Shown piece by piece: positions 1 to 10,912 of a DNA stretch of 64,000 nt (position 1 is the first letter of the stretch; every line of letters begins with the position of its first letter). The notes beneath the pieces were generated by a model, which was given only the letters and a program-made list of their open reading frames with translations, was not told the origin of the DNA and did not search any database. The translations under genes and the position numbers were made by a program. The stretch is from Diospyros lotus (lineage: Eukaryota > Streptophyta > Magnoliopsida > Ericales > Ebenaceae): contig NC_068339.1 of assembly GCF_014633365.1 (NCBI RefSeq), positions 34,171,316 to 34,235,315 on the forward strand, written 5' to 3'.

Positions 1-831
1 ACAATCCAAAATGGAAAAGGATTAATAGAACTTGCAATCCAAAATGGATAAGGATTAATAAAACTTGCTCATAACTTCACTGTTATATGCATATATATAT
101 ATATATATACGTCTCTGCTTACTGATATAAAATCTGAGAACTCAATGAGGAACTGGAATAATCTGAAAAACTTATATGAACCTGTAATGGAAGGGATTAC
201 AGGAAGAATACTTGCCTGATAGAACTCTTTGATCGAACCCTGGAGCGATCCTGAAGACTCTAGCAAGCCTCTGCTATCTCTTGGCCTCTCTGTTCTTCAC
301 ACGGCGTGAAGAAAAACTAAGCTAATGGGCTCTATATATAGACATAAAGTCCTAGATCTCTTTCCTTTTATAACTTGGAATCCCTCTCCCAATTGAACTT
401 GGAGACTCTCAAAACCTTCTCCTATTGGGACTAGGAGACTCTTAATCGAAATCCATCTCATACATGGATTCTTATTCTCCTTTAAATACATAATCCCACT
501 TAATTAATAATAATACAAAAATTATTATTAAAACTCTCAAATAATAATAAAACTCCAAAATCACCTTCATGCCCTTGCATTTAATTTCCAAAATAAATAA
601 CTAGAATTAAATGCTATTTATATACTATTATCTCAATTAAAAATCTAAATTGCCACCTTGGCAAATTCTTTTAAACTCCAAAATTAAAAAGAAATAAATG
701 CTATTCTTTTCCTTCAAAATCTCTAAATTGCCACATTAAATAATTAATTGGCAAAATCGCTTAATCAAATACCTCAACAATTAATTAAATCATTCTTGAA
801 TAATTACTAGGCCCTCTAATGGGTCGGTACA
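1..831 (-). repeat. 3' LTR of the Tekay-type element (family-1 LTR), partial
   Basis: About 830 bases that match 8551-9381 almost base for base as a direct repeat. On the minus strand it begins TGTACCGACCC at 831, just after a polypurine tract, as a 3' LTR should. It starts (left side) in the last two units of the 33-bp tandem array found in full in the other LTR. A minus-strand TATA-like TCTATATATAGA lies near 331-342. The rest of the LTR lies outside the window. Confidence 0.92.
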
Positions 832-846
832 ATTTCTCCCCTCCTG
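832..846 (-). other. Polypurine tract of the Tekay-type element
   Basis: On the minus strand this reads CAGGAGGGGAGAAAT and directly precedes the LTR start TGTACC. Position and base content are those of the plus-strand primer of a Ty3/gypsy element. It fixes both the orientation and the LTR edge. Confidence 0.85.
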
Positions 847-2400
847 AAAAGAATTTGTTCCTCCAAATTCGTACCTGGTTACTCAAATAACGAGGGGTAA
901 AGACGCCTCATCTCTTCTTCTAATTCTCACGTCGCCTCTTCTGACGAGTGTCGCTACCATTGCACTTTCATGAGAGGAATTGATCGGTTCCCCAAAATCC
1001 TTTCTTTTCACTCTAGAATACTGATAGGCATCTCTTCATAAGACACGTCTTCTCTAACTTCAAGAGTCTGAAAATCAATCACAAGTTGAGGATCTGGCAC
1101 ATACTTCCTCAACATCGAAACGTGAAACACGTTATGGACATGGGACAACTGAGGTGGTAAAGCTAACTCATATGCCAAAGTCCCAATCCATCTCAATATC
1201 TCAGATGGAGCAATGTAACGGGGACTAAGCTTCCCTGTTACGCCAAATCTGCACACCCTTTAATAGGCATGACTCTTAACCAAACATGGTCGCCTACCTC
1301 AAACTTGAGGTCTTGTCGTCACTTATCTGCATAGCTCTTCTGTCTGTCTTGTGTCGTTTTCATTATAGCTTTGATAACTCGAATCTTTTCTGATGTCTGC
1401 TCAATAATTTTAGGACATAATAAAGCCCTATCACCAATCTCTTTCCAACATATTGGCAATCGACATGGTCGCCCATACAAAGCCTCTTACGGACATTCCA
1501 ATACTTGAATAGAAACTATTATTGTAGACAAATTATACCAAAGGTAGATGCTCATCCCAACTACTTTGAAAATCTAGAACAAAAGCTCTCAACATATCCT
1601 TGAGAGTCTTGATAGTCCTTTCTGACTAACCGTCTGTCTAATGATGAAATGTCGTATTAAACTTCAACTGAGATCTCAATGCCTCATGCAAAGCTCCCCA
1701 AAAATGAGAAGTAAAACGAGGATCTCGATCTGATACAATGCGGGATGGAACACCGTGTCACTTCACGATCTCCTCAATATAAATTCTTGCAAACCTATTC
1801 AATGGGTAAGTCTTCTTAATAGGCAGAAAATGGGCTAATTTAGCCAAACCAACAATAATCACCCATATAGCATCATAGCCTCTAATCGTCCTGGTAAACC
1901 CATCACAAAAATCCATATCAACATTATCCCATTTCCACTCTGGAATAGGTAATGGAACTAATAAATCTACGGGTTTCTGATGTTCCGCTTTTAACTTGCT
2001 GACATACTGAACACTGTGAAACAAATTTTGCTACATCTTTCTTCATACCACACCACCAATACTATCACTTTAGGTTATAGTATATCTTTGTAACACCTGC
2101 ATAAATAGTGTAACGACTTTTGTACTTCATTCAAAATCTCTTGCTTAAGATTTTCATCATTAGCTATACAAATACGTCCTTGAAATAGGAGTATATCATC
2201 ACTCCGTAGAGTATATCCCAAAGGAGAAAGTTTCTCAATATCTGTTAAAATCTATGCTAACTTCTCATCTTTTGATTGTTGTTTCTTAAGTCGGTCAAAT
2301 AACTCAGGTTGTATTCTCATGTAAGCACAATTCACAAACTGATCTATCCTCTAGGGCTAAAATAGATAAAACACTTAATTTCTCCAATAACTTCCATTCT
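847..2400 (-). pseudogene. Tekay-type integrase with chromodomain, broken
   Basis: Integrase inserts the cDNA into the chromosome; in chromoviruses a C-terminal chromodomain guides targeting. From right to left: a zinc-finger region with CSVCQQVKAEH near 2000-2040; part of the catalytic core (DNVDMDFCDGF, DAIWVIIVGLAKLAHFLP) at 1758-2024; later core with TDG and SERTIKTL near 1590-1650, where stops replace codons expected to be glutamine; the tail PQLSHVHNVFHVSMLRKYVP at 1008-1256; and a chromodomain-like stretch (RHSSEEAT, LEEEMRRLYPSLF) at 850-1000. Several stops and frame changes are present, so no working protein is possible. Confidence 0.88.
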
Positions 2401-3620
2401 TAAACCATCATCGTAAGCATAGAAGCTCCTCCCCGACTCAAAACATCGGCTACCATATTGGCCTTTCCTGGATGGTATAGAATCTCATAGTCGAAGTCCT
2501 TAAATAACTCGATCCAACATCTTTGCCTCTTGTTCAATTCTTTCTGGGATAGAAGATAATGTAAACTCTTATGATCTGTATAAATTTTTAACTTTCTCAC
2601 CATATAAATTGTGTCGCCATATCTTCAATGCAAATACTACCACTGCCAACTCCAAATCATGAGTAGGGTAATTCACCTCATGTTTCTTTAATTGTCTGGA
2701 TGCATAAGCATTAACTCAACCTTATTTCATCAATACGTAACCCAAACCTGAATGGGATGCATCGTTATATATGGAATATTTCTCTCCACTTCTTGGTATC
2801 GGTAAGACTGGTGCGATAGTCAACTTCTGCTTTAATTCTTGGAAAGCACGTTCACATGCGACATTCCATTCAATCTTCTCTCATTTTCTTGTTAACTTAG
2901 TCTTAGGGGAAGATAAACAAGCAAATCCCTCAATGAATCGCCTATAATAGCCTATAAGGCCTAGAAAACTATGTATCTCTGTCACTGTCGTCGGCCTCGG
3001 CTAATCCATAACTACTTTAGTCTTGTCTGGATCTACTGAAATACCGTCTCCAAACACCACATGACTTAGAAATCCAATCTGAGTGAGCCAAAACTCACAC
3101 TTACTGAACTTGACATACAGTTGCTCTTCTCTGAGCCTCTATAGTACCGAGTAAGATGCTCTATATGCTCCTTTACACTGGGTGAGTAGACTAGAACTCG
3201 ATCCATCAAATCCATGAAAACAGCTGGAGCATTTGTCAACCCAAATGGTATCACCACAAACTCGTAGTGTCCATGGCGAGTCTTGAAAGTAGTCTTCTGA
3301 ATATCATTATCTCTGACTCGCGCCTGATGGTATCCTGATCTCAAATCTATCTTCGAGAATACCTTAGCTCCTCTCAACTGATCCAATAAGTCATCCACTT
3401 GAGGTAAGGGATACTTATTCTTCATTGTCACCTGGTTCAATTGGTGATAGTCAATACATAATCTCAAAGATTCATCTTTCCTCCTCACAAACCATTCTGG
3501 TGCACCCTACGGGGATGAATTGGGATAAAATGCTTTTCTATTAATTCTTCTAACTGGGCTTTCAACTCCTTTAGTTTATCAGGTGCCATTCGATATGGAT
3601 CCTTAGAAATAGGCTGTATA
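2400..3620 (-). pseudogene. Tekay-type reverse transcriptase and RNase H, catalytic motif deleted
   Basis: Copies RNA into DNA in the family. Seen at 3066-3488: [20 protein letters not shown], the [10 protein letters not shown] motif and the [17 protein letters not shown] motif, all hallmarks of Ty3/gypsy RT. Immediately after MDRVL the protein reads [13 protein letters not shown], so the roughly 16 residues holding the catalytic aspartate pair (the F-I-D-D block) are missing. This is an in-frame deletion of the active site. RNase H is recognisable at 2400-2603 ([25 protein letters not shown]). Further frameshifts lie between 2604 and 3065. Confidence 0.9.
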
Positions 3621-4427
3621 CTAGGTAATAACTCAATAGTAAACTCTGCTCCTCTCTGAGGAGGTAATCCTGGTAATTCATCAAGGAAAGCTTATGAGAA
3701 ATCTCGTACTACTGGCACCTCAAACAACTTCTTCTTGCTTCCCTCATCTGAGGAAACAAAAACTAGGTAAACTTTACTTCCATCACGCATCAACTTCTCA
3801 ACTTTCATCACCAAGATCATAGGAATCGTAGACATAGGCTTGACTTCTTTATATATCTGAACTGGCTGTTGAGGTAGATCAAATTCAATAATCGTCTGTC
3901 GACGGTCAACTCTTGCATAATGCTATGACAATCAATCCATGACAAGGATCAAATCAAAATTTCTAACATCAAGAATTTTTAAGTTTCCAAATAACTTCTT
4001 ATCATGTACCTCGATCTTGCAATTCTCAAACATTTCTCTTGATAGCATATGCTTGCTGAACTACTGTGGCATAATACACACTCTGAGCTCCTCCAAAAGT
4101 GTGGCAAATATCAACACACAATCCTCTCTAAAATTTAACATCCTTCTTAGCTTTAGTGGACACTAACTCTGAGGCCTATCTAGTCAAGGCTGTAAACTCT
4201 ACCTCATCTTGGGCCACTGTCTTGGTACCTTACACCAACTCATCAAACTCAAAAACAAACTTTCTGGTCCTCGACCCATGCTGGATAATAAGAATCATTG
4301 AATATTTGCTGAAACCCAACCCAAGTGGGTTTTTGATTACCAAACCTTTGGCGGGCGGTCTCCCACCATCTCTCGACATCGCCTCTAAATAAAAAATGTG
4401 CTAAGTTGCACTCGACGATCGTCTATA
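3621..4427 (-). pseudogene. Tekay-type protease and gag C-terminal remnants
   Basis: Minus-strand translation gives FDLILVMD near 3930-3960, the usual join between protease and RT in this lineage. At 4250-4427 are gag words: FRGDVERWWETARQRFG, then PTWVGFQQIFNDSYYP, matching the capsid core of plant chromovirus gag. Stops and frame changes are frequent. The gag continues on the far side of the solo LTR at 4428-6120. Confidence 0.75.
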
Positions 4428-5221
4428 TGACTGCTACACTACCCTGCACATTTATTTATCAAAACTACAACCAAATTCACCTAACCTCAATCCTCTTATT
4501 AAAGTAGGTGTAGGGCGATTATACTCGCCAGTGTGCGAGTGTGCGTGTAGTACAATTTTAAATTTATATTTCGGTGAGTCCGAGTCGATTCACAGGGAGA
4601 TTATTTATGGATGAAAATGAAGATCACACAATATTTGATTTTAGGAGGTAATTAAGATGATCTAAAGACAATAATTAAAGCTAAACTAATACTGAATTTA
4701 AGTAGCTTGGGTCAAGATAATTTCAGTGTCAAAACCAATTAATTCCCAATTTGATAGAAAAGATCAGCAATATTCATCTGAATTAAGTTTTACAGCTCTG
4801 TTAGTAAATTTAGTTCAAGATAATGGTAATTTTTGTTTAAGCAATATCCATACATGGCATGGAAATTCTAAGTTAAGCAATTACCATAAATTGAACTATA
4901 TTCCATAGACAAAATTTATAGATATAGATTAATCATTTAGGCTTGGGTATGAAAACATTTCTAGATCTAGCAATCTCCATACGTGGCATGAAAATTCTAA
5001 GTTAGGCTTATGCTCCAATCCAAACTTAAAGATACACTATACGCACACTGCTCAAATTGAATCAGATTAATATTACATATTTTAAGTGCAGCTTTCTTCG
5101 GGAATCATTGGCGTTGGACACTGTCCTTGCCTTAACCCAAGAATGGATTTAGCTACTCATCTTAATTTTAAAATAAATTGGCAGGAATTTAAATGACGGG
5201 AATTAAAAGACAGTATTTAAA

Positions 5222-5440
5222 AGACTATTTTTTAACCGACCAAATAGGCGGTATATAATTGAAAGACAATAATTGAAAGACTATTTTGAACCGACCATAT
5301 AGGCGGTATATAATGAAAAGACAATAATCGAAAGACTATTTTTTAACCGACCATATAGGCGGTATATAATGAAAAGACAATAATTGAAAGACTATTTTTT
5401 TAACCGACCATATAGGCGGTATATAATAAAAAGACAATAT
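5222..5440. repeat. Tandem repeat, about 57-bp unit, four copies
   Basis: Four consecutive units built on AACCGACCATATAGGCGG followed by TATATAATGAAAAGACAATA and a T-rich end. It lies within solo LTR copy A. Each unit carries a small inverted motif (CCGaCC...GGCGG). Confidence 0.85.
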
Positions 5441-5680
5441 GAATAACATAATACAACTATATGGAAACAAAAGTTGAAGATTTAAGAGAGAAATTCTAAG
5501 AACGAAACTATATAGAAACTAAAGTTGAAAATTTAAGAGAGAAATCTAAAGATCACAACTATACTTTTATTATCAGAAAATCCAATCCTTACAAATGCAC
5601 CCTAAGTGCTCTATTTATAGGCTAGAAAATGTAATGGAAACTATTCAATTATATAATTTAATAATACAAAATATCTAATT

Positions 5681-5823
5681 AATGATGTAAGCGATGATGT
5701 AATTCCAACTCATGATGTAAGCGATGATGTCACTCCAACCCATGATGTAAGCGATGATGTCACTCCAACCCATGATGTAAGCGATGATGTCATTCCAACC
5801 CATGATGTAAGCGATGATGTCAT
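5681..5823. repeat. Tandem repeat, 30-bp unit, about 4.8 copies
   Basis: Units of CATGATGTAAGCGATGATGT plus CACTCCAACC start at 5681, 5711, 5741, 5771 and 5801. It is followed (5829-5930) by a short run of GGGCTTGGGC words. It is part of solo LTR copy A. Confidence 0.9.
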
Positions 5824-6125
5824 CAATTTGTGGGACTTGGGCTTTTCATGTTTTTGGGCTTGGGCCTTCCTTGTGTTGGGCTTGAGCTTGGGCTTGGGCC
5901 TTTATTGTGTTGGGCTTGAGCCTGGGCTTTCCATATTTTTATATTATTATATTATTATATATATTATATTTATTTTTTTATATTTTATATATATTTTTAT
6001 ATTAATATTTTAAACATGCACAAAATCACAAAATGCATAATAATATTCAATTTAAACTATTTTAAGATCAAAATAAGGGTGAAATTATAACAAAATTTTT
6101 ACAAAATTGATCACTAATCACTATA

Positions 6126-6611
6126 CAATCAATAGCATCCAATTCTCAACTGCTGCTGGATCTGTGCCTTCCTGGAATGCTGATGGTCGGAAGGCCATGA
6201 AATCCTTTAATAGCTAACTCCCTGTATCTACCTCCACAACTAAAGCTGTTGGAGCGGCTGACTTATCGCCTCTACTATCTCTTACTTCTTGGGGAACTTG
6301 TCCTTGCCTAATTAATAGCTAGGGTATCTATTACCCTCATCAATCCTGCTAACATACCTCACATCTCGGCCATTCCCTGCCGTAGATCACGACTAGACTC
6401 TCCTGGTGAGCCTAGTGTGGACACTGGAACCTCGTCTTCCATAGAAGCATCCTATCTGTGAGTATGGGGTCGTCCACCTTTATTACTCGTCTTTCTGCAT
6501 TACCACTTAGGGTTAGAATACTGTTAATTAGGCCAACTTATCTAACTGACGGACACAAGTCCTAACTCTACCCAACATCCTATGTGTGTATGAGAGACTC
6601 CTCAAAACACC
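6126..6611 (-). pseudogene. Tekay-type gag N-terminal part, broken
   Basis: Minus-strand translation near 6126-6215 reads DFMAFRPSAFQEGTDPAAVE then NWMLLI, the start of a plant chromovirus gag core; the next part resumes at 4427 across the solo LTR. Upstream toward 6500 are stretches rich in S, R and E (STLGSPGESSRDLRQGMAEM) typical of the leading part of gag. Several stops lie in between. Confidence 0.75.
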
Positions 6612-6623
6612 GCTCTGATACCA
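6612..6623 (-). other. Primer-binding site of the Tekay-type element (initiator tRNA-Met)
   Basis: The minus strand reads TGGTATCAGAGC, the standard site complementary to the 3' end of initiator tRNA-Met, four bases inside the LTR edge at 6628. Confidence 0.9.
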
Positions 6624-7639
6624 ATACTGTAACACCCCATCTCCTAGAACTAACCGAGAAGAGGTGCTATTGGAGATAATAAAATAAACTGGCTAATAAA
6701 CAAAAATCTGATACCATGACTGAACATTTCAATCAACTGGAATAAAAACTCTGAGTCAATGTAGACTGAAAAGAAAAAACTCTGTCTAAGGGACAATCCC
6801 TCAACTGAAATATAAAATAGATCTAAACTGAGAAAACACTATGAAACTCAACAGACTCCCAGACATCTGTTATCTTGAGCAGCTCCACGTACACACACTA
6901 CTGAACACTGCTACTAGGCCCCACATCTGATACTCCCCTACTAGAACCTGGAGGGGTGAAGAGTACAAGGTGAGCTACAAAAGCTCAGCAAGTAACAAGC
7001 TGGAAAGGATACTGAAGCTGAATCGAAGAATATCGATACTGATAAATAGTTGACTGAACTTGTACTGGATAATCACTGTCTGATTGCATTCATAAAAATG
7101 TAATGCACATAAACTGTAAACTAAATGCAGGTATGCAACTTTGGCTCATAGGCCCACATAATCTGATAATACATACCTGTCTGAACTGAAACCTGCATAC
7201 ATAAAAACTGTAAGCACATACTATGGGCAAAGCCCCTAGGCCCCTGGTTGCCACCAGGCGAGCAACTCATAAACTGAGTTGAAACTGAAACTGATGGGAT
7301 CCCCACGGACAAGCCGCCTGGCGCGCATAATGCAATGCAATGGTCACATAAATGCTGGCACACGATATGTAGTGCTCCATATAAAGTCATGCTCAATGCT
7401 CATACCAAAATGTATGCACATAATCTCACAAAATAATGCTGATCATGTTATAATAATACTGAACATGATATGATCTTCATCTATATGTTAGAATACAAAG
7501 ATTCAATGAACTATGATTTAGGATATGGGTATGATTAACTTATCATGTTCTGGCTTATGAATTCAATGTTGGAAGGTATTGAATACATTAATTGAATTAA
7601 ACTTGAATTAGGACTCACTGGAAGCTAAATTAGATTTCT

Positions 7640-8005
7640 GGAAAAGTCATCGGGATATCAGGAAGGATATCCGGATATGATGAAAGACATCCGAATATTA
7701 AGAAGGCTCATCTAAATACACTGACATTCAAAGTAGATGCTATTCAGATATGCTGGGAAGTATTCAGATATGAACTAGGACATCCGGATATGATTCTAGT
7801 CATCTGGATATCGCACTGATGCATTCGGATATAATTGGGGACTATTCGAATGAAAAATTTAACTTTTGAGGGAGGCATCCGGATATCAGGCGAGACATCC
7901 AGATATTATCTTGACCTTTCCAGATGTATAAACAAACCATCCGGATATCATATTCGAAGAACTTTAGATACATCTGGATACGATACAAGGTATCCGGATA
8001 TTAGA
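7640..8005. repeat. Octamer-palindrome array in family-1 LTR (ATCCGGAT pairs)
   Basis: About 17 copies of ATCCGGAT or one- to two-base variants (ATTCGGAT, ATCTGGAT, ATCCAGAT, ATTCAGAT). Neighbouring copies are most often separated by exactly 12 bases, so centres sit 20 bp apart; spacers such as ATGATGAAAGAC, ATGCTGGGAAGT, ATGATTCTAGTC and ATCAGGCGAGAC are all 12 long. The spacer sequence varies while its length is kept. Confidence 0.88.
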
Positions 8006-8017
8006 CCTTAGAGTAAT

Positions 8018-8620
8018 AGAACTTGCAATCCAAAATGGATAAGGATTAATGGAACTTCCAATCCAAAATGGATGAGGATTAATGGAACTTGCAATCCAAA
8101 ATGGATAAGGATTAATAGAACTTGCAATCCAAAATGGATAAGGATTAATAGAGCTTGCAATCCAAAATGGATAAAGATTAATAGAGCTTGCAATCCAAAA
8201 TGGATAAGGATTAATGGAACTTACAATCCAAAATGGATGAGAATTAATTGAACTTGCAATCCAAAATAAATAAGAATTAATGGAACTTGCAATCCAAAAT
8301 GGATAAGGATTAATGGAACTTGCAATCCAAAATGGATAAGGATTAATAGAACTTGCAATCTAAAATGGATGAGGATTAATAGAACTTGCAATCCAAAATG
8401 GATCAGGATTAATGGAACTTGCAATCCAAAATGGATAAGGATTAATAGAACTTGCAATCCAAAATGGATGAGGATTAATGGAAGTTGCAATCCAAAATGG
8501 ATGAGGATTAATGGAACTTGCAATCCAAAATGGATGAGGATTAATAGAACTTACAATCCAAAATGGATAAGGATTAATAGAACTTGCAATCCAAAATGGA
8601 TAAGGATTAATAAAACTTGC
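8018..8620. repeat. 33-bp tandem array, about 18 units
   Basis: Unit AACTTGCAATCCAAAATGGA followed by TAAGGATTAATAG. The unit is a multiple of three, so all frames stay open for long stretches and spell an 11-residue repeat (minus strand LILIHFGLQVP-like). This is an arithmetic effect of the unit length, not evidence of a protein. The last two units are also seen at 1-70 in the other LTR. Confidence 0.95.
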
Positions 8621-9381
8621 TCATAACTTCACTGTTATATGCATATATATATATATATACGTCTCTACTTACTGATATAAAATCTGAGAACTCAATGAAG
8701 AACTGGAATAATCTGAAAAACTTATATGAACCTGTAATGGAAGGGATTACAGGAAGAATACTTATCTGATAGAACTCTTTGATCGAACCCTGGAGCGATC
8801 TTGAAGACTCTAGCAAGCCTCTGCTATCTCTTGGTCTCTCTGTTCTTCACACGGCGTGAAGAAAAGCTAAGCTAATGGGCTCTATATATAGACATAAAGT
8901 CCTAGATCTCTTTCCTTTTATAACTTGGAATCCCTCTCCTAATTGAACTTGGAGACTCTCAAAACCTTCTCCTATTGGGACTAGGAGACTCTTAATCGAA
9001 ATCCATCTCATACATGGATTCTTATTCTCCTCTAAATACATAATCCCACTTAATTAATAATAATACAAAAATTATTATTAAAACTCTCAAATAATAATAA
9101 AACTCCAAAATCACTTTCATGCCCTTGCATTTAATTTCCAAAAAAAATAACTAGAATTAAATGCTATTTATATACTATTCTCTCAATTAAAAATCTAAAT
9201 TGCCACCTTGGCAAATTCTTTTAAACTCCAAAATTAAAAAGAAATAAATGCTATTCTTTTCCTTCAAAATCTCTAAATTGCCATATTAAATAATTAATTG
9301 GCAAAATCGCTTAATCAAATACTTCAACAATTAATTAAATCATTCTTGAATAATTACTAGGCTTTCTAATGGGTCATTACA

Positions 9382-9864
9382 TGCTTAATTATATTTCTAG
9401 TTGGACTAGAATAAACCCATTTAATTAAGTTCCTAATTGGACTAAATTAAATGGGTCAGCCCATATCTATTAGGGTTTAAGAAACCCTAGAGCTTCTTAT
9501 AAATACCCCTTTATGGGTTGCCCAAAAAAGAGAGTTTTTGGTGTGGTTTTTTAAGCGTTGAAAAAACAATTGCCGTTCATTCTTCCCCGTTTCTTTTGAC
9601 ATCGATTTGAAATATGGGCGTTCTTTTTCGTCCATACACAAGCTGCGAAAAGGAGAAGGAGCTCGCACTCTTGTTCCACTCTCCTTGCCAATGGACGCGT
9701 GCCCCGTATCACGAGGTAGAGGCCCGACACTTGGACGGCTCGAATCCGCGAACGACTCGAAAGTCTAAAGGTTAGATTTATTTTATTTGTATGTGATTGA
9801 TTTGATTTCAAAGTTGATCCAATCGCCGGGATCGGGGTAAGTTCAAAAATTTTTGAACTACGTT
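9382..9864 (+). mobile_element. Family-4 LTR, copy I, left fragment (continues at 24504-24535)
   Basis: Aligns with the intact family-4 solo LTR (13673-15671) from about 15157 to 15635. The remaining 32 bases of the LTR (GTTTGCCTCGTAGCAATCTT then GCTTTACTTTCA) lie at 24504-24535, beyond a complete Tat-type element that is flanked by ACGTT duplications. Its own beginning is cut by the Tekay-type element at 9381. It carries the same telobox pair (9471-9489) and TATA box (9498-9506) as the intact copy. No protein-coding content. Confidence 0.88.
9471..9506 (+). promoter_or_regulatory. Inverted telobox pair with TATA box, family-4 LTR copy I
   Basis: TAGGGTTT (9471-9478) and AAACCCTA (9482-9489) form an inverted pair, followed by TATAAATAC at 9498-9506. 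The same arrangement is in copy II. Teloboxes (AAACCCTA) are known plant promoter motifs. Confidence 0.6.
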
Positions 9865-10866
9865 TGATGTACCCGGGAAGGCGGAGGGATATCTAATCAA
9901 GTGTGGGCCCCAATTCGAGGGGATGAAGTGAAGGTGGAGGGTCGAGGAAGACCCACTCGGCATAACCGAGTGGGGTACCACTCGGTTGCCCAAGTGGCCG
10001 AGCCCTGCTCTGTGCAACCAAGTGGGGGTCCACTCGGTGCAATGGAGTGGAGGGCCACTCGGTTGTGCCGAGTGTCCCCTCGTCCCTGGTCGCCCTAGCC
10101 GAGTGCGGTCCACTTGGTTAGGCCGAGGGATCCCACTCGGGGAAGCAATCGAGTCGGGGGTCACTCGATTATGTCGAGTGACCCTCCGAGGTTGCTATTT
10201 CTTTGGCGATTAGCCCGATCCAACCGAGTGGCCCCCCCTCTCGCCAGCCGAACGGGCCCCGAAATTCCCAAAATAGGCCACGAGATTCTCTCCAAAAATA
10301 TCGCGAGGCCTCTCTCTCTCCTCCACTATAAATATGAGACCCTGCCTTCATCACGAGGTACGTAATTTTGAGTCATTGAAGTACAATTTTCTCATTTTCT
10401 CTCGAGATCTGATTTAAGCATCAGAGGGTTTGCGTGGGGACCCCCACCCGCGTCCTAATGGTGCTCTCGTTTTGTAGGCCACTCGTCGCCCTCAGGTCAC
10501 TCGGTCAACAAAGCACTTGTCGCCCTCAGGCTACTCGGTCACCAAGACCACTCGGTTAACAAGGCCACTTGTCGCCCTCAGGCCACTCTGCCACCAAGGC
10601 CACTCAGTCACCAAGGCCACTCGGTCATTTTAGGCCACTCGGTCATTTTAAGCCACCAGATCATTTTGGGCCACCAGATCATTTTAGGCCACCAGATCAT
10701 TTTGGGCCACCAGATCATTTCATCCCACCAGATCAGCCGCTTAATCAGACCATCAACTTTACCAGATCCAATTGCTCATCAAGATTCTTATCAGTGAAGA
10801 CACGATTTCCAAGACTCTTGTGTCTGTCCGTAATTGAAAATAGATTGTTGTATTTTGGCAACAACA
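9865..10866 (+). repeat. 5' LTR of the Tat-type element
   Basis: Starts TGATGTACCC and ends GGCAACAACA; matches 22247-24498 once the later insertion there is removed. 9950-10240 is GC-rich and full of CCACTCGG and CCGAGTGG half-sites in inverted order. A TATA box TATAAATAT lies at 10325-10333. 10480-10640 holds repeats of GGCCACTCGTCGCCCTC-like words, and 10640-10735 holds about six copies of a 21-bp unit built on GGCCACCAGATCATTTT. Confidence 0.92.
10325..10333 (+). promoter_or_regulatory. TATA box of the Tat-type 5' LTR
   Basis: TATAAATAT about 460 bases into the LTR; the equivalent copy in the 3' LTR is at 22758-22766. It lies just before a CCCTGCCTTCATCACGAGG block conserved in both LTRs, consistent with a transcription start for the element. 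Confidence 0.6.
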
Positions 10867-10868
10867 AT

Positions 10869-10886
10869 TGGTGCCGTCTGTGGGAA
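10869..10886 (+). other. Primer-binding site of the Tat-type element
   Basis: TGGTGCCGTCTGTGGGAA begins two bases after the LTR end. This 18-base form is typical of plant Tat elements and differs from the tRNA-Met site used by the other retroelements in this window. I cannot name the tRNA with confidence. Confidence 0.7.
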
Positions 10887-10912
10887 ACGCAAGACAAAAA
10901 GTCAACTTAAGA

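Larger units (their letters stand above)
4428..6120 (-). mobile_element. Solo LTR, family 2, copy A
   Basis: A 1,693-bp insertion with TG...CA ends (plus strand TGACTGCTAC ... CACTAATCA) and a perfect 5-bp target duplication CTATA at 4423-4427 and 6121-6125. It splits the gag of the Tekay-type element. Its first 700 bases match copies B (31496-33406), C (57935-59701) and D (59905-62046), for example ACTCGCCAGTGTGCGAGTG near 4525 and a twice-used CCATAC.TGGCATG block near 4850 and 4980. Copy B has a polypurine tract at its right edge, so the family's sense strand is minus. No coding sequence. Unlike B-D it lacks the octamer-palindrome array and has two other tandem arrays instead. Confidence 0.92.
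1..9381 (-). mobile_element. Ty3/gypsy chromovirus, Tekay/Del type, nearly complete, decayed
   Basis: LTR retrotransposon read right to left: 5' LTR 6628-9381, primer-binding site 6612-6623, gag 6126-6500 plus 3950-4427, protease about 3620-3950, reverse transcriptase and RNase H 2400-3620, integrase with C-terminal chromodomain 847-2400, polypurine tract 832-846, 3' LTR up to 831. The 3' LTR runs off the window edge, so one target duplication cannot be checked. Integrase before a chromodomain, and the wording of the integrase tail (HNVFHVSMLRKYVPDP), match the Tekay/Del lineage of plant chromoviruses. The gag is split by a solo LTR (4428-6120). Many stops and frameshifts make it non-functional. 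It lies within a family-4 LTR whose remaining piece starts at 9382. Confidence 0.9.
6628..9381 (-). repeat. 5' LTR of the Tekay-type element (family-1 LTR), 2,754 bp
   Basis: Minus-strand ends are TGTAATGACCC (9381) and GGGGTGTTACA (6628). The right 830 bases match 1-831. It holds, in plus-strand order, a conserved block 6628-7600 shared with the LTRs ending at 26096 and starting at 31050; an octamer-palindrome array at 7640-8005; a 33-bp tandem array at 8018-8620; and a minus-strand TATA-like TCTATATATAGA near 8881-8892. A probable target duplication TGCTT follows at 9382, but its partner is outside the window. Confidence 0.92.

Noticed and set aside
5828..6013. Open frame rich in W, G and L
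   Set aside because: Low-complexity GGGCTTGGGC repeats followed by AT-rich sequence in a solo LTR.
8008..8626. Long open frames on both strands encoding an 11-residue repeat (for example minus-strand LILIHFGLQVP units)
   Set aside because: They follow from the 33-bp tandem unit being a multiple of three with no stop in several frames. No start context, no homology and they lie inside an LTR.
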